Source of the DNA: Luteococcus peritonei
GTDB taxonomy: Bacteria; Actinomycetota; Actinomycetes; Propionibacteriales; Propionibacteriaceae
Length of the DNA stretch: 64,000 bases
Reading direction: 5' to 3'
Assembly (NCBI RefSeq): GCF_039526385.1
Contig: NZ_BAAAIX010000009.1
Coordinates: 62,001 to 126,000, forward strand
Of the stretch, positions 40,432 through 48,824 are shown piece after piece. The first letter of the stretch is position 1, and each line of letters begins with the position of its first letter. Made by a program: the position numbers and the translations under genes. The notes beneath the pieces are model-generated. The model was not told where the DNA came from, searched no databases, and was given only the letters and a program-made list of their open reading frames with translations.

Positions 40432-42534
40432 TCAGGCCGCAGCAACAGCCGGGGCGGCGTCTGCGGGCTTGCGGGTGGACTTCAGCACGATCACCAGGAT
40501 CGCGGAGATCACCGTGCCGACGGCGATCGACAGCAGGAACTTCCACCAGGTTCCGTCCATCGCGAACAGGACGAAGGCGCCACCGTGCGGGGCACGCGAC
40601 ATGGCGCCCAGGGCCATGCTCAGCGCGCCGGTGACGGCGCCGCCCACCATGGTGGCGGGGATGATGCGCAGCGGGTCGGCGGCGGCGAAGGGGATCGCGC
40701 CCTCGCTGATGAAGGAGGCGCCCAGCAGCCACGAGGCGCGCCCGTTCTCCTGCTCCACCTTGGTGAACAGCTTGGGACGCAGCGCGGTGGCCAGGGCCAG
40801 CGCCAGCGGGGGCACCATGCCGGCGGCCATCACGGCGGCCATGACCTTGAAGGAGCTGGTGCTGCCCGCGCTCAGGCCGGCGGTGGCGAACAGGTAGGCC
40901 GCCTTGTTGACCGGGCCGCCCAGGTCGAAGCACATCATGAGGCCGAGCACGACGCCCAGCAGGACGATCGAGGCGCCGGTCATGCCGTTCAGGCCGTTGG
41001 TCATCATGCGCATCAGCACGGCGATCGGACGGGCCAGCACCAGGTACATCAGGCCGCCCGAGACCAGGGTGGCCAGCAGCGGGATCACCACGACGGGCAT
41101 CAGGCCGCGCATCCAGGCGGGCACCCGCCAGGAGGCGATCCACTGCGCCACCAGACCGGCGATCAGGCCGCCCACCAGGGCGCCCAGGAAGCCGGCGCCG
41201 GTGGCACCGGCCACCGCACCTGCGACGAAGCCCGGCACGATGCCGGGACGGTCGGCCAGCGCGAAGCCGATGTAGCCGGCCAGCGCGGGCAGCAGGAAGC
41301 CCATCGCGGTGCCGCCCAGGGTGAACAGCAGCGCACCCAGGTACGCCATCAGGCTGCTGTGGCCCAAGGCGTGCGGGGCCAGCTCCGCCGCATTCGGCAG
41401 GTTGGTGATCGAGTTGTTCTTCATGATGTCCGCGGCCGTGGCGGTGATGTCGTAGCCGCCGAACAGGAAGCCGAGCGCGATCAGCAGACCGCCCGCGGCG
41501 ACGAAGGGCACCATGTAGGAGACGCCGGTCATCAGCGCCTGCTGGATCCGCTTGCCCCAGCTGAGCTGGCTCCTGGAGGCACCGGAGCCGGCGGCGGCCG
41601 CGGCGGCGGCATCGCCCTTGACCCGCGGCCCGTTGGGATCGTCGGCGGCGGCCAGCGCCTCGGTGATCATCACCTTCGGCTCGTTGATGGCCCGCTTCAC
41701 GCCGGACTCGATCACCGGCTTGCCGGCGAAGCGCTCCCGGCCCTTGACGCCCACGTCGGTGGCGAAGATGACCGCATCGGCGCGGGCGATCTGCTCGGCG
41801 GTGACCGGGTCGGTGGCCGAGGAGCCCTGCGGCTCGGTGATGACCTCGACGCCCATCTCCTCGCCGGCGCCGGTGAGGTAGTCGGCGGCCATGTAGGTGT
41901 GTGCGATGCCGGTGGGGCAGGCGGTGATGGCGATCACGGAGCGCTGGCCGGAGCCGGCGCTCTGGGCGGAGGCCGCCGGGGCGGGCTCGCCGTTGATCGG
42001 CACCACGTTGCCGACGGCCGCGGCGGCACCGGTGGCGGCGTCGCCCGTCGCCACCTGGGCGGTGGCCGGGGCCACGCCGTCGGGCTCGACGACGTCGCGC
42101 ACCAGGCTGACCACCTCGTCGGCGGTGCGAGCCTCGCGCAGGGCGATCAGGAAGTCCTTCTTCACCAGGGCGCGGGCCAGCTTGGTCAGCAGCTTCATGT
42201 GGTCGGCGCCGCCGGACTCGGCCGCGGCGATCAGGAAGACCAGGTCGGCCCGGCCGTCCTTGGCCCCGAAGTCCACCGGGGTGGTGAGGCGGGCGAAGCC
42301 CAGCGATGGCGTGTTCACGGCGGCGGAGCGGCAGTGCGGGATGGCGAAGCCGCCGGGCATGCCGGTGGGCGACTTGCCCTCGCGGACCAGGGCGTCGGCG
42401 GCCAGGCCCTCGGCCTCGGCGCGTCCGGTGGAGGCGACGATCCCGGCCAGGCCGCGGATCACCTCCTCCTTGGTCTGGCCCAGGTCGACGTCCAGGGCCA
42501 CCAGGCCCGGTTCGATCAGTGATGGTGTGCTCAT
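40432..42534 (-). CDS. fruA: Fructose PTS permease, EIIA-EIIB-EIIC fusion
   Basis: 700 residues in the order A-B-C. EIIA: MPGGFAIPHCRSAAV with His67. Ala/Pro linker about 155-195. EIIB: IAITACPTGIAHTYMAADYL with Cys206. EIIC from about 325: ALMTGVSYMVPFVAAGGLLI, GFAIGGY-like LGFLFGGYDIT, and ISEGAIPFAAADPLRIIPA near the end. It carries fructose across the membrane and phosphorylates it at C1. A second Ala/Gly linker separates B and C. Neighbours fruK and ptsH complete the route. Confidence 0.95.
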   Translation of the reverse strand: MSTPSLIEPGLVALDVDLGQTKEEVIRGLAGIVASTGRAEAEGLAADALVREGKSPTGMPGGFAIPHCRSAAVNTPSLGFARLTTPVDFGAKDGRADLVFLIAAAESGGADHMKLLTKLARALVKKDFLIALREARTADEVVSLVRDVVEPDGVAPATAQVATGDAATGAAAAVGNVVPINGEPAPAASAQSAGSGQRSVIAITACPTGIAHTYMAADYLTGAGEEMGVEVITEPQGSSATDPVTAEQIARADAVIFATDVGVKGRERFAGKPVIESGVKRAINEPKVMITEALAAADDPNGPRVKGDAAAAAAAGSGASRSQLSWGKRIQQALMTGVSYMVPFVAAGGLLIALGFLFGGYDITATAADIMKNNSITNLPNAAELAPHALGHSSLMAYLGALLFTLGGTAMGFLLPALAGYIGFALADRPGIVPGFVAGAVAGATGAGFLGALVGGLIAGLVAQWIASWRVPAWMRGLMPVVVIPLLATLVSGGLMYLVLARPIAVLMRMMTNGLNGMTGASIVLLGVVLGLMMCFDLGGPVNKAAYLFATAGLSAGSTSSFKVMAAVMAAGMVPPLALALATALRPKLFTKVEQENGRASWLLGASFISEGAIPFAAADPLRIIPATMVGGAVTGALSMALGAMSRAPHGGAFVLFAMDGTWWKFLLSIAVGTVISAILVIVLKSTRKPADAAPAVAAA

Positions 42535-42593
42535 GACTTCCTACTTTCCGGTGGACGGGGTGGTCGGCTGCACCGCCCCGGGTACTGCACTGT

Positions 42594-43553
42594 TCAGCTG
42601 ACGGGGGTGACGACGACGGCGTCGGGAGTGGTCTGCTCGGGGCTCGGGAGGGAGGATCCGGGAAGGGCTGCTGCCCCGGAACCATAGGCGACCGCGCGCC
42701 GCAGCCGCTCCGGCGCGTCCAGCCCTTCTCGCTCGGCGAGCAGGTAGCCGGTCAGGGAGGAGTCGCCGGCGCCCACGGTGGAGGCCACCTCGATGGGCGG
42801 CGGGGTGGCGTGCCAGGCGCCGTCGGCGGTGACCAGCAGCGCGCCGGAGCCACCCAGGGTGACCAGCACCGCGCCGACGCCCTGCTGCACCAGACCGCGG
42901 GCGGCCTCCAGCACGGGCGCCCAGTTGCTGGCGGCGGCCTGCGCCTCCAGCGCCAGCCCGTCGGCGCCGACGATCTGTCCCAGCTCCTCCGAATTGGGCT
43001 TGATCAGGTCGGGCGCGGCCTCGGGTAGCGCGGCGGCCAGGGCCTGCAGCGGGGCGTCGGAGGTGTCGACGGCGATCCGCACGCCCAGCGGGCGCAGCGC
43101 AGCCACCAGCTGCGGGTACCAGTCGGCGGGGGCGCCGGGCGGCAGCGAGCCGCACAGCGCCACCCAGTCGGCCTCGCGGGCCGCCTCGGTGAGCTGCTCG
43201 ACGCAGGCGGTCACCTGCTCGGCGTCCAGGGCGGCGCCGGGCTCGTTGAACTTGCTGGTGGTGCCGTCGGCCTCGGTGAGGGTCAGGTTGGCACGCACCG
43301 GGTTGCCGGTGGGCACGTTGCGGTAGGGTAGGCCGAGGGCGTCCAGCCCGGCCAGCACCGGGTCGCCGGCGTCGGCGGGCAGCACGGCCAGGGTGGGGGC
43401 GCCGGCCAGGTGGGCCGCGCGGGCGACGTTGACGCCCTTGCCGCCGGGCTGGCCGGTGGCCTGCCCCAGCCGGTTGACGCCACCGCGGACCAGCCGGCCC
43501 TCCAGCCGGGCCGTGCGGTCCAGGCTGGGATTGGGGGTGAACGTGACGATCAT
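42594..43553 (-). CDS. fruK: 1-phosphofructokinase
   Basis: 319 residues, PfkB family. NPSLDRTARL and PGGKGVNVARAAHLAG bind the sugar phosphate, and STVGAGDSSLTGYLLA holds the anion hole and the catalytic Asp264. It converts fructose 1-phosphate from FruA to fructose 1,6-bisphosphate. It is coupled to fruR by a 4-bp overlap and leads into fruA after a 59-bp gap. Confidence 0.94.
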   Translation of the reverse strand: MIVTFTPNPSLDRTARLEGRLVRGGVNRLGQATGQPGGKGVNVARAAHLAGAPTLAVLPADAGDPVLAGLDALGLPYRNVPTGNPVRANLTLTEADGTTSKFNEPGAALDAEQVTACVEQLTEAAREADWVALCGSLPPGAPADWYPQLVAALRPLGVRIAVDTSDAPLQALAAALPEAAPDLIKPNSEELGQIVGADGLALEAQAAASNWAPVLEAARGLVQQGVGAVLVTLGGSGALLVTADGAWHATPPPIEVASTVGAGDSSLTGYLLAEREGLDAPERLRRAVAYGSGAAALPGSSLPSPEQTTPDAVVVTPVS

Positions 43554-44317
43554 GCGACGACGACCTCGATTCCTCGGTTGGAGCAGTACTCGTGCTGGTC
43601 AGGGGTGAGTGCGTCGGTGATGATCACGTCGACGTCCTCGAGCCTGGCGAAGGAGTGGGTGGCCTCGACGTCGAACTTGCGCGAGTCGGCCAGCACGATG
43701 ACGCGGCGCGCATTGCGCACCATCCGGGCCTTGACCGCGCCCTCCTCTCCGTCGGGGGTGGAGAAGCCGTGGCCAGGCGTGATGCCGTTGGTGCCGACGA
43801 AGGCCACGTCGACGCGCAGCTCCTCGAGCCGGGCGACGGTGCCGGCGCCGACGCAGGCCTGGGTGATGCCCTTCACCCGGCCGCCCAGCAGCTCCACCTC
43901 GCCGGCATAGCGCACCGAGAGGTTGGCCGCGATCGGCACGGAGTGGGTGAAGACGGCCAGGTGGGAGTCGGCCGGCAGCAGCTGGGCCAGCCGGCTGGTG
44001 GTGGTGCCGGCGTCCAGCAGGATCGAGGCATAGGGCTGCTCGGGCAGGTGGGCCACGGCGGCCTGGGCGATGCGCTCCTTCTGCTCCGCCGCGCTGTTCT
44101 CCCGGTCCACCAGCGCCAGATCGCCCAGCGGCAGGAAGTCGGCGGGCATGGCGCCGCCGTGCACACGACGCAGCAGGCCCTGGCGGTCCAGCACCTCCAG
44201 GTCGCGACGGATGGTCTCGGGCGTCACGCCGAAGTGGGCGGAGGCGCCGCTGACCGACAGCCGGCCCTCGCTGCGCGCCAGCTGCACCAGCAGCTTGCGT
44301 CGTTCCTCCGCGTACAT
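43550..44317 (-). CDS. fruR: DeoR-family repressor of the fructose operon
   Basis: 255 residues. The N-terminal helix-turn-helix is GRLSVSGASAHFGVTPETIR followed by RRDLEVLDRQGLL. The C-terminal sugar-phosphate sensor includes ILLDAGTTTSRLAQLLP and VAFVGTNGITPGHGFSTPD. Fructose 1-phosphate is the usual inducer. It is the first gene of the fru unit and probably binds the two half-sites at 44369-44410, controlling itself and ptsI. Confidence 0.92.
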   Translation of the reverse strand: MYAEERRKLLVQLARSEGRLSVSGASAHFGVTPETIRRDLEVLDRQGLLRRVHGGAMPADFLPLGDLALVDRENSAAEQKERIAQAAVAHLPEQPYASILLDAGTTTSRLAQLLPADSHLAVFTHSVPIAANLSVRYAGEVELLGGRVKGITQACVGAGTVARLEELRVDVAFVGTNGITPGHGFSTPDGEEGAVKARMVRNARRVIVLADSRKFDVEATHSFARLEDVDVIITDALTPDQHEYCSNRGIEVVVA

Positions 44318-44368
44318 AGGCTTCGTCGCCCTCCTGACTACGGCCGATGGTCTCGTCCATCGATCAGA

Positions 44369-44410
44369 TCAAACACAACTCAACAATGAAAAGTGTCTGT
44401 TTGTGTTTGA
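44369..44410. promoter_or_regulatory. Probable FruR operator pair
   Basis: TCAAACACAA (44369-44378) and TTGTGTTTGA (44401-44410) are perfect 10-bp inverted half-sites, 32 bp apart centre to centre, about three helical turns. They lie in the AT-rich gap between the divergent fruR and ptsI genes. Confidence 0.75.
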
Positions 44411-44554
44411 ACCATACCTCCTTGTGTGGGGTCTCGCAAGAGGGTTGTCCGTCCGTGGGATGGGCCCGTGTTCTACAGTGGTCCCCAAGATCGCCGACGC
44501 GCAGGTGTCGGCCTGGGGGGTCCGCCCGGCGGACGCACGACGAAGGGTTCACAG

Positions 44555-46213
44555 ATGAGCACCACCACCGAACTGCGCGGCACCGGGGTCGTCCCGGGCG
44601 TCGCCCACGCTCCCGCGATCTGGACGGCTCCCCGCCCCCAGCTGCCCGAGCACAGCCCGAACATCGCCGAGGAGGGCCGCGAGGCCGAGGCCGGCCGCTT
44701 CCAGGCCGCCGCGGCGGCCGTCAGCAGCCGCCTGTCCCAGCGCGCCTCGCACGCCACCGGTGTCGCCGCCAACGTGCTCGAGGCCAATGCCTCCATGGCC
44801 AGCGACAAGGGCTGGCACAAGGCGATCATCAAGAAGATCAAGACCGGCATGCCCAGCCACCTGGCCGTGGCCCGCGCCACCGACGAGTTCGTGGTGATGT
44901 TCGAGAAGATCGGCGGCCTGATGGCCGAGCGCACCACCGACCTCAAGGACATCCGTGACCGCGTGATCGCCGAGCTGCTTGGCAAGCCCGAGCCCGGCGT
45001 GCCCACCCCCGAGCGCCCCTCCATCCTGCTGGCCGACGACCTCGCCCCCGCCGACACCGCCGGTCTGGACCCCACCCTGGTCATCGGTCTGGTGACCGAG
45101 CTCGGCGGCCCCACGAGCCACACCGCCATCATCAGCCGCCAGCTGGGCATCCCCTGCATCGTGGCGGTCAGCGGTCTGCAGCACATCGCGGCCGGCACCG
45201 AGCTGCTGATCGACGGTGCCGCCGGCACCCTGACCACCGGCATGGACGCGGTGGACGCGGAGGCCCTGGTCAAGGCGGACTTCGAGCGTCGTGAGGCGAT
45301 CCGCAGCTGGCGCGGCCCGGCCCAGCTGGCCGACGGCACCCCGGTGGACGTGCTGGCCAACGTGCAGGACGGGGCCGGCGCCGGACGCGCCGCCGCCAGC
45401 CAGGCCCAGGGCATCGGCCTGTTCCGCACCGAGCTGTGCTTCCTGAGCGCGGAGACCGAGCCCAGCATCAAGGAGCAGGCCCGCATCTACCGCGAGGTGA
45501 TCGGCGCCTTCCCGGGCAAGAAGGTCGTGGTGCGCACCCTGGACGCCGGCAGCGACAAGCCGCTGAAGTTCGCCAACTTCGACGAGGAGGAGAACCCCGC
45601 CCTCGGCGTGCGCGGCCTGCGCCTGGCCACCGGCCAGCCCAGCCTGCTCACCAACCAGCTCGACGCCATCAAGGCGGCCAGCGACGGCAAGGCCACCTGG
45701 GTGATGGCGCCGATGGTGGCCACCATCGACGAGGCCAAGGACTTCGCCGAGCAGTGCCGCACCCGCGGCCTGAAGCCCGGCATCATGGTGGAGATCCCCG
45801 CCGTCGCCGTGCAGGCCGACAAGTTCCTGGAGCACGTCGAGTTCCTGAGCATCGGCACCAACGACCTGACCCAGTACACGATGGCCGCCGACCGGATGAG
45901 CCCTCAGCTCGCCTCGCTGACCGACCCGTGGCAGCCGGCCGTGCTCTCGCTGATCGGCATGACCGCCGCCGCCGGCCAGCGCGCCGGAAAGCCGGTGGGC
46001 GTCTGCGGCGAGGCCGCCGCCGATCCCCACCTGGCCTGCGTGCTGGTGGGCCTGGGCGTCACCTCGCTGTCCATGGCCGTCGCCGCCATCCCGGCCGTGG
46101 GTGCCCAGCTGGCCCGTGTCACCACCGAGCAGTGCAAGGCCGCTGCCGAGGCCGTCCTGGCCGCGCGCAGCACCCAGGAGGCGCGTGACATCGCCCGCGC
46201 CCAGCTCGGCTGA
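44555..46213 (+). CDS. ptsI: PTS enzyme I
   Basis: 552 residues. GGPTSHTAIISRQLGIPC holds His189, which takes phosphate from PEP. IGLFRTELCFLSAETEPS, MVEIPAVAVQADKFLEHV and GTNDLTQYTMAADR build the PEP/Mg2+ site, and VGVCGEAAADPHLACVLVGL carries the active-site Cys of the C-terminal domain. It starts the phosphate chain to HPr. The ATG at 44555 begins STTTELRGTGVVPG. It is divergent from the fru operon and shares its operator region. Confidence 0.95.
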   Translation: MSTTTELRGTGVVPGVAHAPAIWTAPRPQLPEHSPNIAEEGREAEAGRFQAAAAAVSSRLSQRASHATGVAANVLEANASMASDKGWHKAIIKKIKTGMPSHLAVARATDEFVVMFEKIGGLMAERTTDLKDIRDRVIAELLGKPEPGVPTPERPSILLADDLAPADTAGLDPTLVIGLVTELGGPTSHTAIISRQLGIPCIVAVSGLQHIAAGTELLIDGAAGTLTTGMDAVDAEALVKADFERREAIRSWRGPAQLADGTPVDVLANVQDGAGAGRAAASQAQGIGLFRTELCFLSAETEPSIKEQARIYREVIGAFPGKKVVVRTLDAGSDKPLKFANFDEEENPALGVRGLRLATGQPSLLTNQLDAIKAASDGKATWVMAPMVATIDEAKDFAEQCRTRGLKPGIMVEIPAVAVQADKFLEHVEFLSIGTNDLTQYTMAADRMSPQLASLTDPWQPAVLSLIGMTAAAGQRAGKPVGVCGEAAADPHLACVLVGLGVTSLSMAVAAIPAVGAQLARVTTEQCKAAAEAVLAARSTQEARDIARAQLG

Positions 46214-46224
46214 CCTGACGCATC

Positions 46225-46262
46225 GACGACGGCGCCCCGGGGATTCCCGGGGCGCCGTCGTC
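46225..46262 (+). terminator. Terminator after ptsI
   Basis: A perfect 17-bp stem (46225-46241 with 46246-46262) on a GATT loop, 12 bp after the stop. Confidence 0.9.
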
Positions 46263-46300
46263 ATGTCCGGGTCTGGAGGCCCAACCCGGAGGTGGCCCAG

Positions 46301-46386
46301 CCCCAACCCTGAAAGTCGCGCCGTCGATCGGCTGGAGCGGCGATCTCGGGCGAATTCCGGGATCGAGGGGGCGGATTTCAGGGTTG
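46301..46386. repeat. Palindromic element, intergenic copy (CAACCC subtype)
   Basis: Left arm CCCCAACCCTGAAAGTCGCG from 46301 and right arm 46362-46386 are imperfect inverted repeats. The centre, GGCGATCTCGGG, recalls CCGATCTCCGG in the 34831 copy. It lies between the ptsI terminator and the converging acetyltransferase gene. Confidence 0.75.
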
Positions 46387-46465
46387 GACGATCGCCACAC
46401 TCCTGCAGGCGGCCGGTCTCGAGGCGGCGAGCCCGGCGGGCCGCGCGTCTCGTCGGCTGCGGGGC

Positions 46466-47140
46466 TCAGAGTGCGCGGCGGAAGACCTGCAGCGCGATGT
46501 CCTCGCGCGGGCGCCAGTCACGCTCGGGCAGGCGCTGGAAACCCAGCGATCGGTAGAGGTGGTGGGCCGAGGTCATCCAGTCGGCGCTGGAGAGCACGAC
46601 GGCGCCCAACCCGGCCTGGCGGGCCAGCTCCAGCACGGCCTCCACGAGCAGCCGGCCCACGCCACGTCCTTGGGCGCGGGGATCGACCGCGAGCATCCGG
46701 AACTCCCCCTCGTCGTCGGTGGCCACCTCGTGCAGCGGCGAACCGGGCGGGCACCAGGTCACGGTGCCGAGCACCTGCTCGCGCCCCTTCGCATCCGGCT
46801 CCACGGCCACCAGCACCACGGCCTGCTCGGCGCGGCCGGCGGCATCGCGCAGCACGTCGAGGTAGGGGTCGGTGTGCGAGAGCTCAGAGGCATCGAGGTA
46901 GGAGCGCACCGCCACCGACCCGGCCCGGGGCAGATCAGCCGGACGGGCCAGGCGCACCACCGGCCCGGCCTCGGCCACCGCCTCGCCCGGCCTCACCAGC
47001 ACGATCCGCCCGGAGTCCAGGTCCAGCGGGCGCGGTCCGGTGCCGCCGCGCTTCATCTGCACCACCAGCACCTTGTCCAGGTCCTTCTGCTCGCGGGCAT
47101 GGCGGCCTGCCGGGTTGAAGGCCTCGAAGAATTCGCTCAT
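46466..47140 (-). CDS. GNAT acetyltransferase with DUF6191-like N-terminal domain
   Basis: 224 residues. Residues 1-50 (FNPAGRHAREQKDLDKVLV, then PRPLDLDSGRIVLV) resemble the small actinobacterial DUF6191 proteins. The GNAT domain follows: FRMLAVDPRAQGRGVGRLLV with the Q/RxxGxG/A acetyl-CoA loop, and HHLYRSLGFQRLPERDW at its end. The substrate is unknown. The N-terminal module may target it. The fusion is the odd part; the GNAT call is firm. Confidence 0.85.
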   Translation of the reverse strand: MSEFFEAFNPAGRHAREQKDLDKVLVVQMKRGGTGPRPLDLDSGRIVLVRPGEAVAEAGPVVRLARPADLPRAGSVAVRSYLDASELSHTDPYLDVLRDAAGRAEQAVVLVAVEPDAKGREQVLGTVTWCPPGSPLHEVATDDEGEFRMLAVDPRAQGRGVGRLLVEAVLELARQAGLGAVVLSSADWMTSAHHLYRSLGFQRLPERDWRPREDIALQVFRRAL

Positions 47141-47238
47141 GGCTGCTCCTTGCTGCGTCGCCCCACCCTACGGCGAGCCCGTCCGGGGCGCAGTAGGGTC
47201 GCAGCACAGGCCCTGACCAGCAGCGCGAGGAGTGCCCC

Positions 47239-47544
47239 ATGCAGTTCACCACCCCGCCCGGCGGCGTGCTGACCAACCAGGTCGGCGCCATCACCGGCGA
47301 TGTCGACGCCCGGATCGCCGAGGACGGCACCGTGCGGATCCGCTACCTGGGTGCCGAGGAGGAGTACACCGTGGCCGGGGGGCGTGCCGACACCACCCTG
47401 GACGTGGTGGTGGCCCGGCTGGCGAATGATCCCGGCCCGGACGCCGACGGCAACCCGCTGGCCACCTCGCTGGCAACCCAGCCGGTGCCCGACGACGGCT
47501 TCATCGACGACGAGCCCGAGCGGCTGGGCGACCAGCTGCTCTGA
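47239..47544 (+). CDS. Conserved-looking small acidic protein of unknown function
   Basis: 101 residues, acidic, no signal peptide or membrane helix. Predicted beta-rich up to VVVARLAND, then a disordered acidic tail ending ERLGDQLL. GAGGAG lies nine bases before the ATG and codon use matches the neighbours, so I take it as real. I do not recognise the family. Confidence 0.65.
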   Translation: MQFTTPPGGVLTNQVGAITGDVDARIAEDGTVRIRYLGAEEEYTVAGGRADTTLDVVVARLANDPGPDADGNPLATSLATQPVPDDGFIDDEPERLGDQLL

Positions 47545-47615
47545 GCTCGCCGTCGTGGGCGGGATTTGCCGTCGCCCCGCCCGACCCCGCCGTCTCCCGC
47601 CCGACCCCGCCGTCG

Positions 47616-47800
47616 CCCGCCTCGACCCCTCTTCACGACGCCCCGATCCCCTTCACGACGCCCCGACCCCTCAACAACCGGGTCAGAGCGCAGAGAGCGG
47701 GGTCGGAGCGCAGAGAGCGGGGTCGGAGCGCAGAGAGCGGGGTCGGAGCGCCGGGAGCGGGGTCGGAGCGCCGGGAGCGGGGTCGGAGTACAAGGAAGCG
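47616..47800. repeat. Mirrored 20-bp arrays around a hinge, copy 2
   Basis: Left side: CTTCACGACGCCCCGACCCC-type units. Hinge near 47671-47690: CTCAACAACCGGGTCAGAGC. Right side: GGTCGGAGCGCAGAGAGCGG and GGTCGGAGCGCCGGGAGCGG, units at 47681, 47701, 47721, 47741, 47761 and 47781. The same design as the array at 28551. Confidence 0.85.
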
Positions 47801-48200
47801 GTCGCCAGCACGAATTGGTCACCGCTGATCCGCACCGACTCGCCCTCGCCCTTCTCCACACGAGCCGACGTCCGCCCAGGGCAGTACCCGCCCCGACCCC
47901 GTTGCCGCCGCCTCGACCCCTCAACAACCGGGTCGGAGCGAAGGGAACGGGGTCGGAGCGCACCCAGCGGGGTCGCGACGCGCCGCGGACGGGTTCGGCG
48001 TGGTGACGTAGGACGGGTAGAAGCGTCGGCCCCACTTCTCACGCCCGACCGCCTTCACGACGCCCCGACCCCCTTCACGATGCCCCGACCCCGTTCCCGC
48101 TGCTCCGACCCCCTTCACGGCGCCTGGACCCCCTTCACGACGCCTCGACCCCTCAACTACCGGATCGGAGCGCACAGAGCGGGGTCGGAGTGCACGGAGA
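47801..48200. repeat. Further hinge-and-array copies in the same intergenic region
   Basis: A short copy lies at about 47905-47985, with the hinge CTCAACAACCGGGTCGGAGC and two right-hand units. A longer one spans about 48047-48200, with left units of TTCACGACGCCCCGACCCCC type and hinge CTCAACTACCGGATCGGAGC. No credible gene lies in 47545-48283. Confidence 0.75.
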
Positions 48201-48201
48201 T

Positions 48202-48252
48202 GTGCAGAACAGGGGCCGGACCCGACGGTCCGACCCCTGCTCCTGTACTGCA
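48202..48252 (-). terminator. Terminator after the universal stress protein gene
   Basis: GTGCAG...CAGGGGCCGGACC pairs with GGTCCGACCCCTG...CTGCAC across a CGAC loop; the stem has bulges but about 18 pairs. It sits 32 bp past the stop. Confidence 0.7.
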
Positions 48253-48283
48253 CCCGGCGCAGTCCTGCACCGGCTGCGCGTGC

Positions 48284-48823
48284 TCAGTCGAGCGGCACCT
48301 GCTCGGGCGGCAGCGGCGTCTCCACCACGTCCTCCGGTACCTCCAGCTCGGTGACCGGCATCTGCGGGCGCACGATCAGCACCTCGCAGGTGGCGCGCTT
48401 GACCACGTCGGTGGCCACCGTGCCCAGCAGCCGGTCGGCGATCGAGACATCCTGGATGGCGCCCACCACGATCAGGTCGGCCTGGTGCTGCCCGGCCACC
48501 TGCAGCAGGGCCGCTGCCGGCTCACCGTCCACCAGCAGGGCGGCCTTCACGCGCGCACCCACCTGACGGGCCACCTCGACGCCCTGCCGGACCGCCTCGG
48601 TGGCGGCCACGTGACCCTTGACCTGCCCGAAGGAGGTGTCGCCACCCAGAGTGTTGGTGTTGCGGGCCTCCTGGCGCCGCGACAGGCTCGACCAGGCGCA
48701 GACCACCACCAGGTCGGCATCCTCCTCGGCCGCGAGCCAGGCGGCGCGGGCCACCGTCGGCTCGGCCAGGGCCGACCCGTCGGTGCCCACCACGATCGTG
48801 CGGTATCCGTTCATCGTCGCCAT
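48284..48823 (-). CDS. Universal stress protein
   Basis: 179 residues, single UspA domain. TIVVGTDGSALAEPTVARAA opens the fold, DLVVVCAWSSL is the second strand, and LIVVGAIQDVSIADRLLGTV with VVKRATCEVLIVRP is close to the ATP-binding GxxGxGxxxxxxxGS segment, though the Gly pattern is weak (GAIQDVSIADRLLGTVA). The ATG lies one base after the MFS stop. Confidence 0.9.
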   Translation of the reverse strand: MATMNGYRTIVVGTDGSALAEPTVARAAWLAAEEDADLVVVCAWSSLSRRQEARNTNTLGGDTSFGQVKGHVAATEAVRQGVEVARQVGARVKAALLVDGEPAAALLQVAGQHQADLIVVGAIQDVSIADRLLGTVATDVVKRATCEVLIVRPQMPVTELEVPEDVVETPLPPEQVPLD

Positions 48824-48824
48824 C

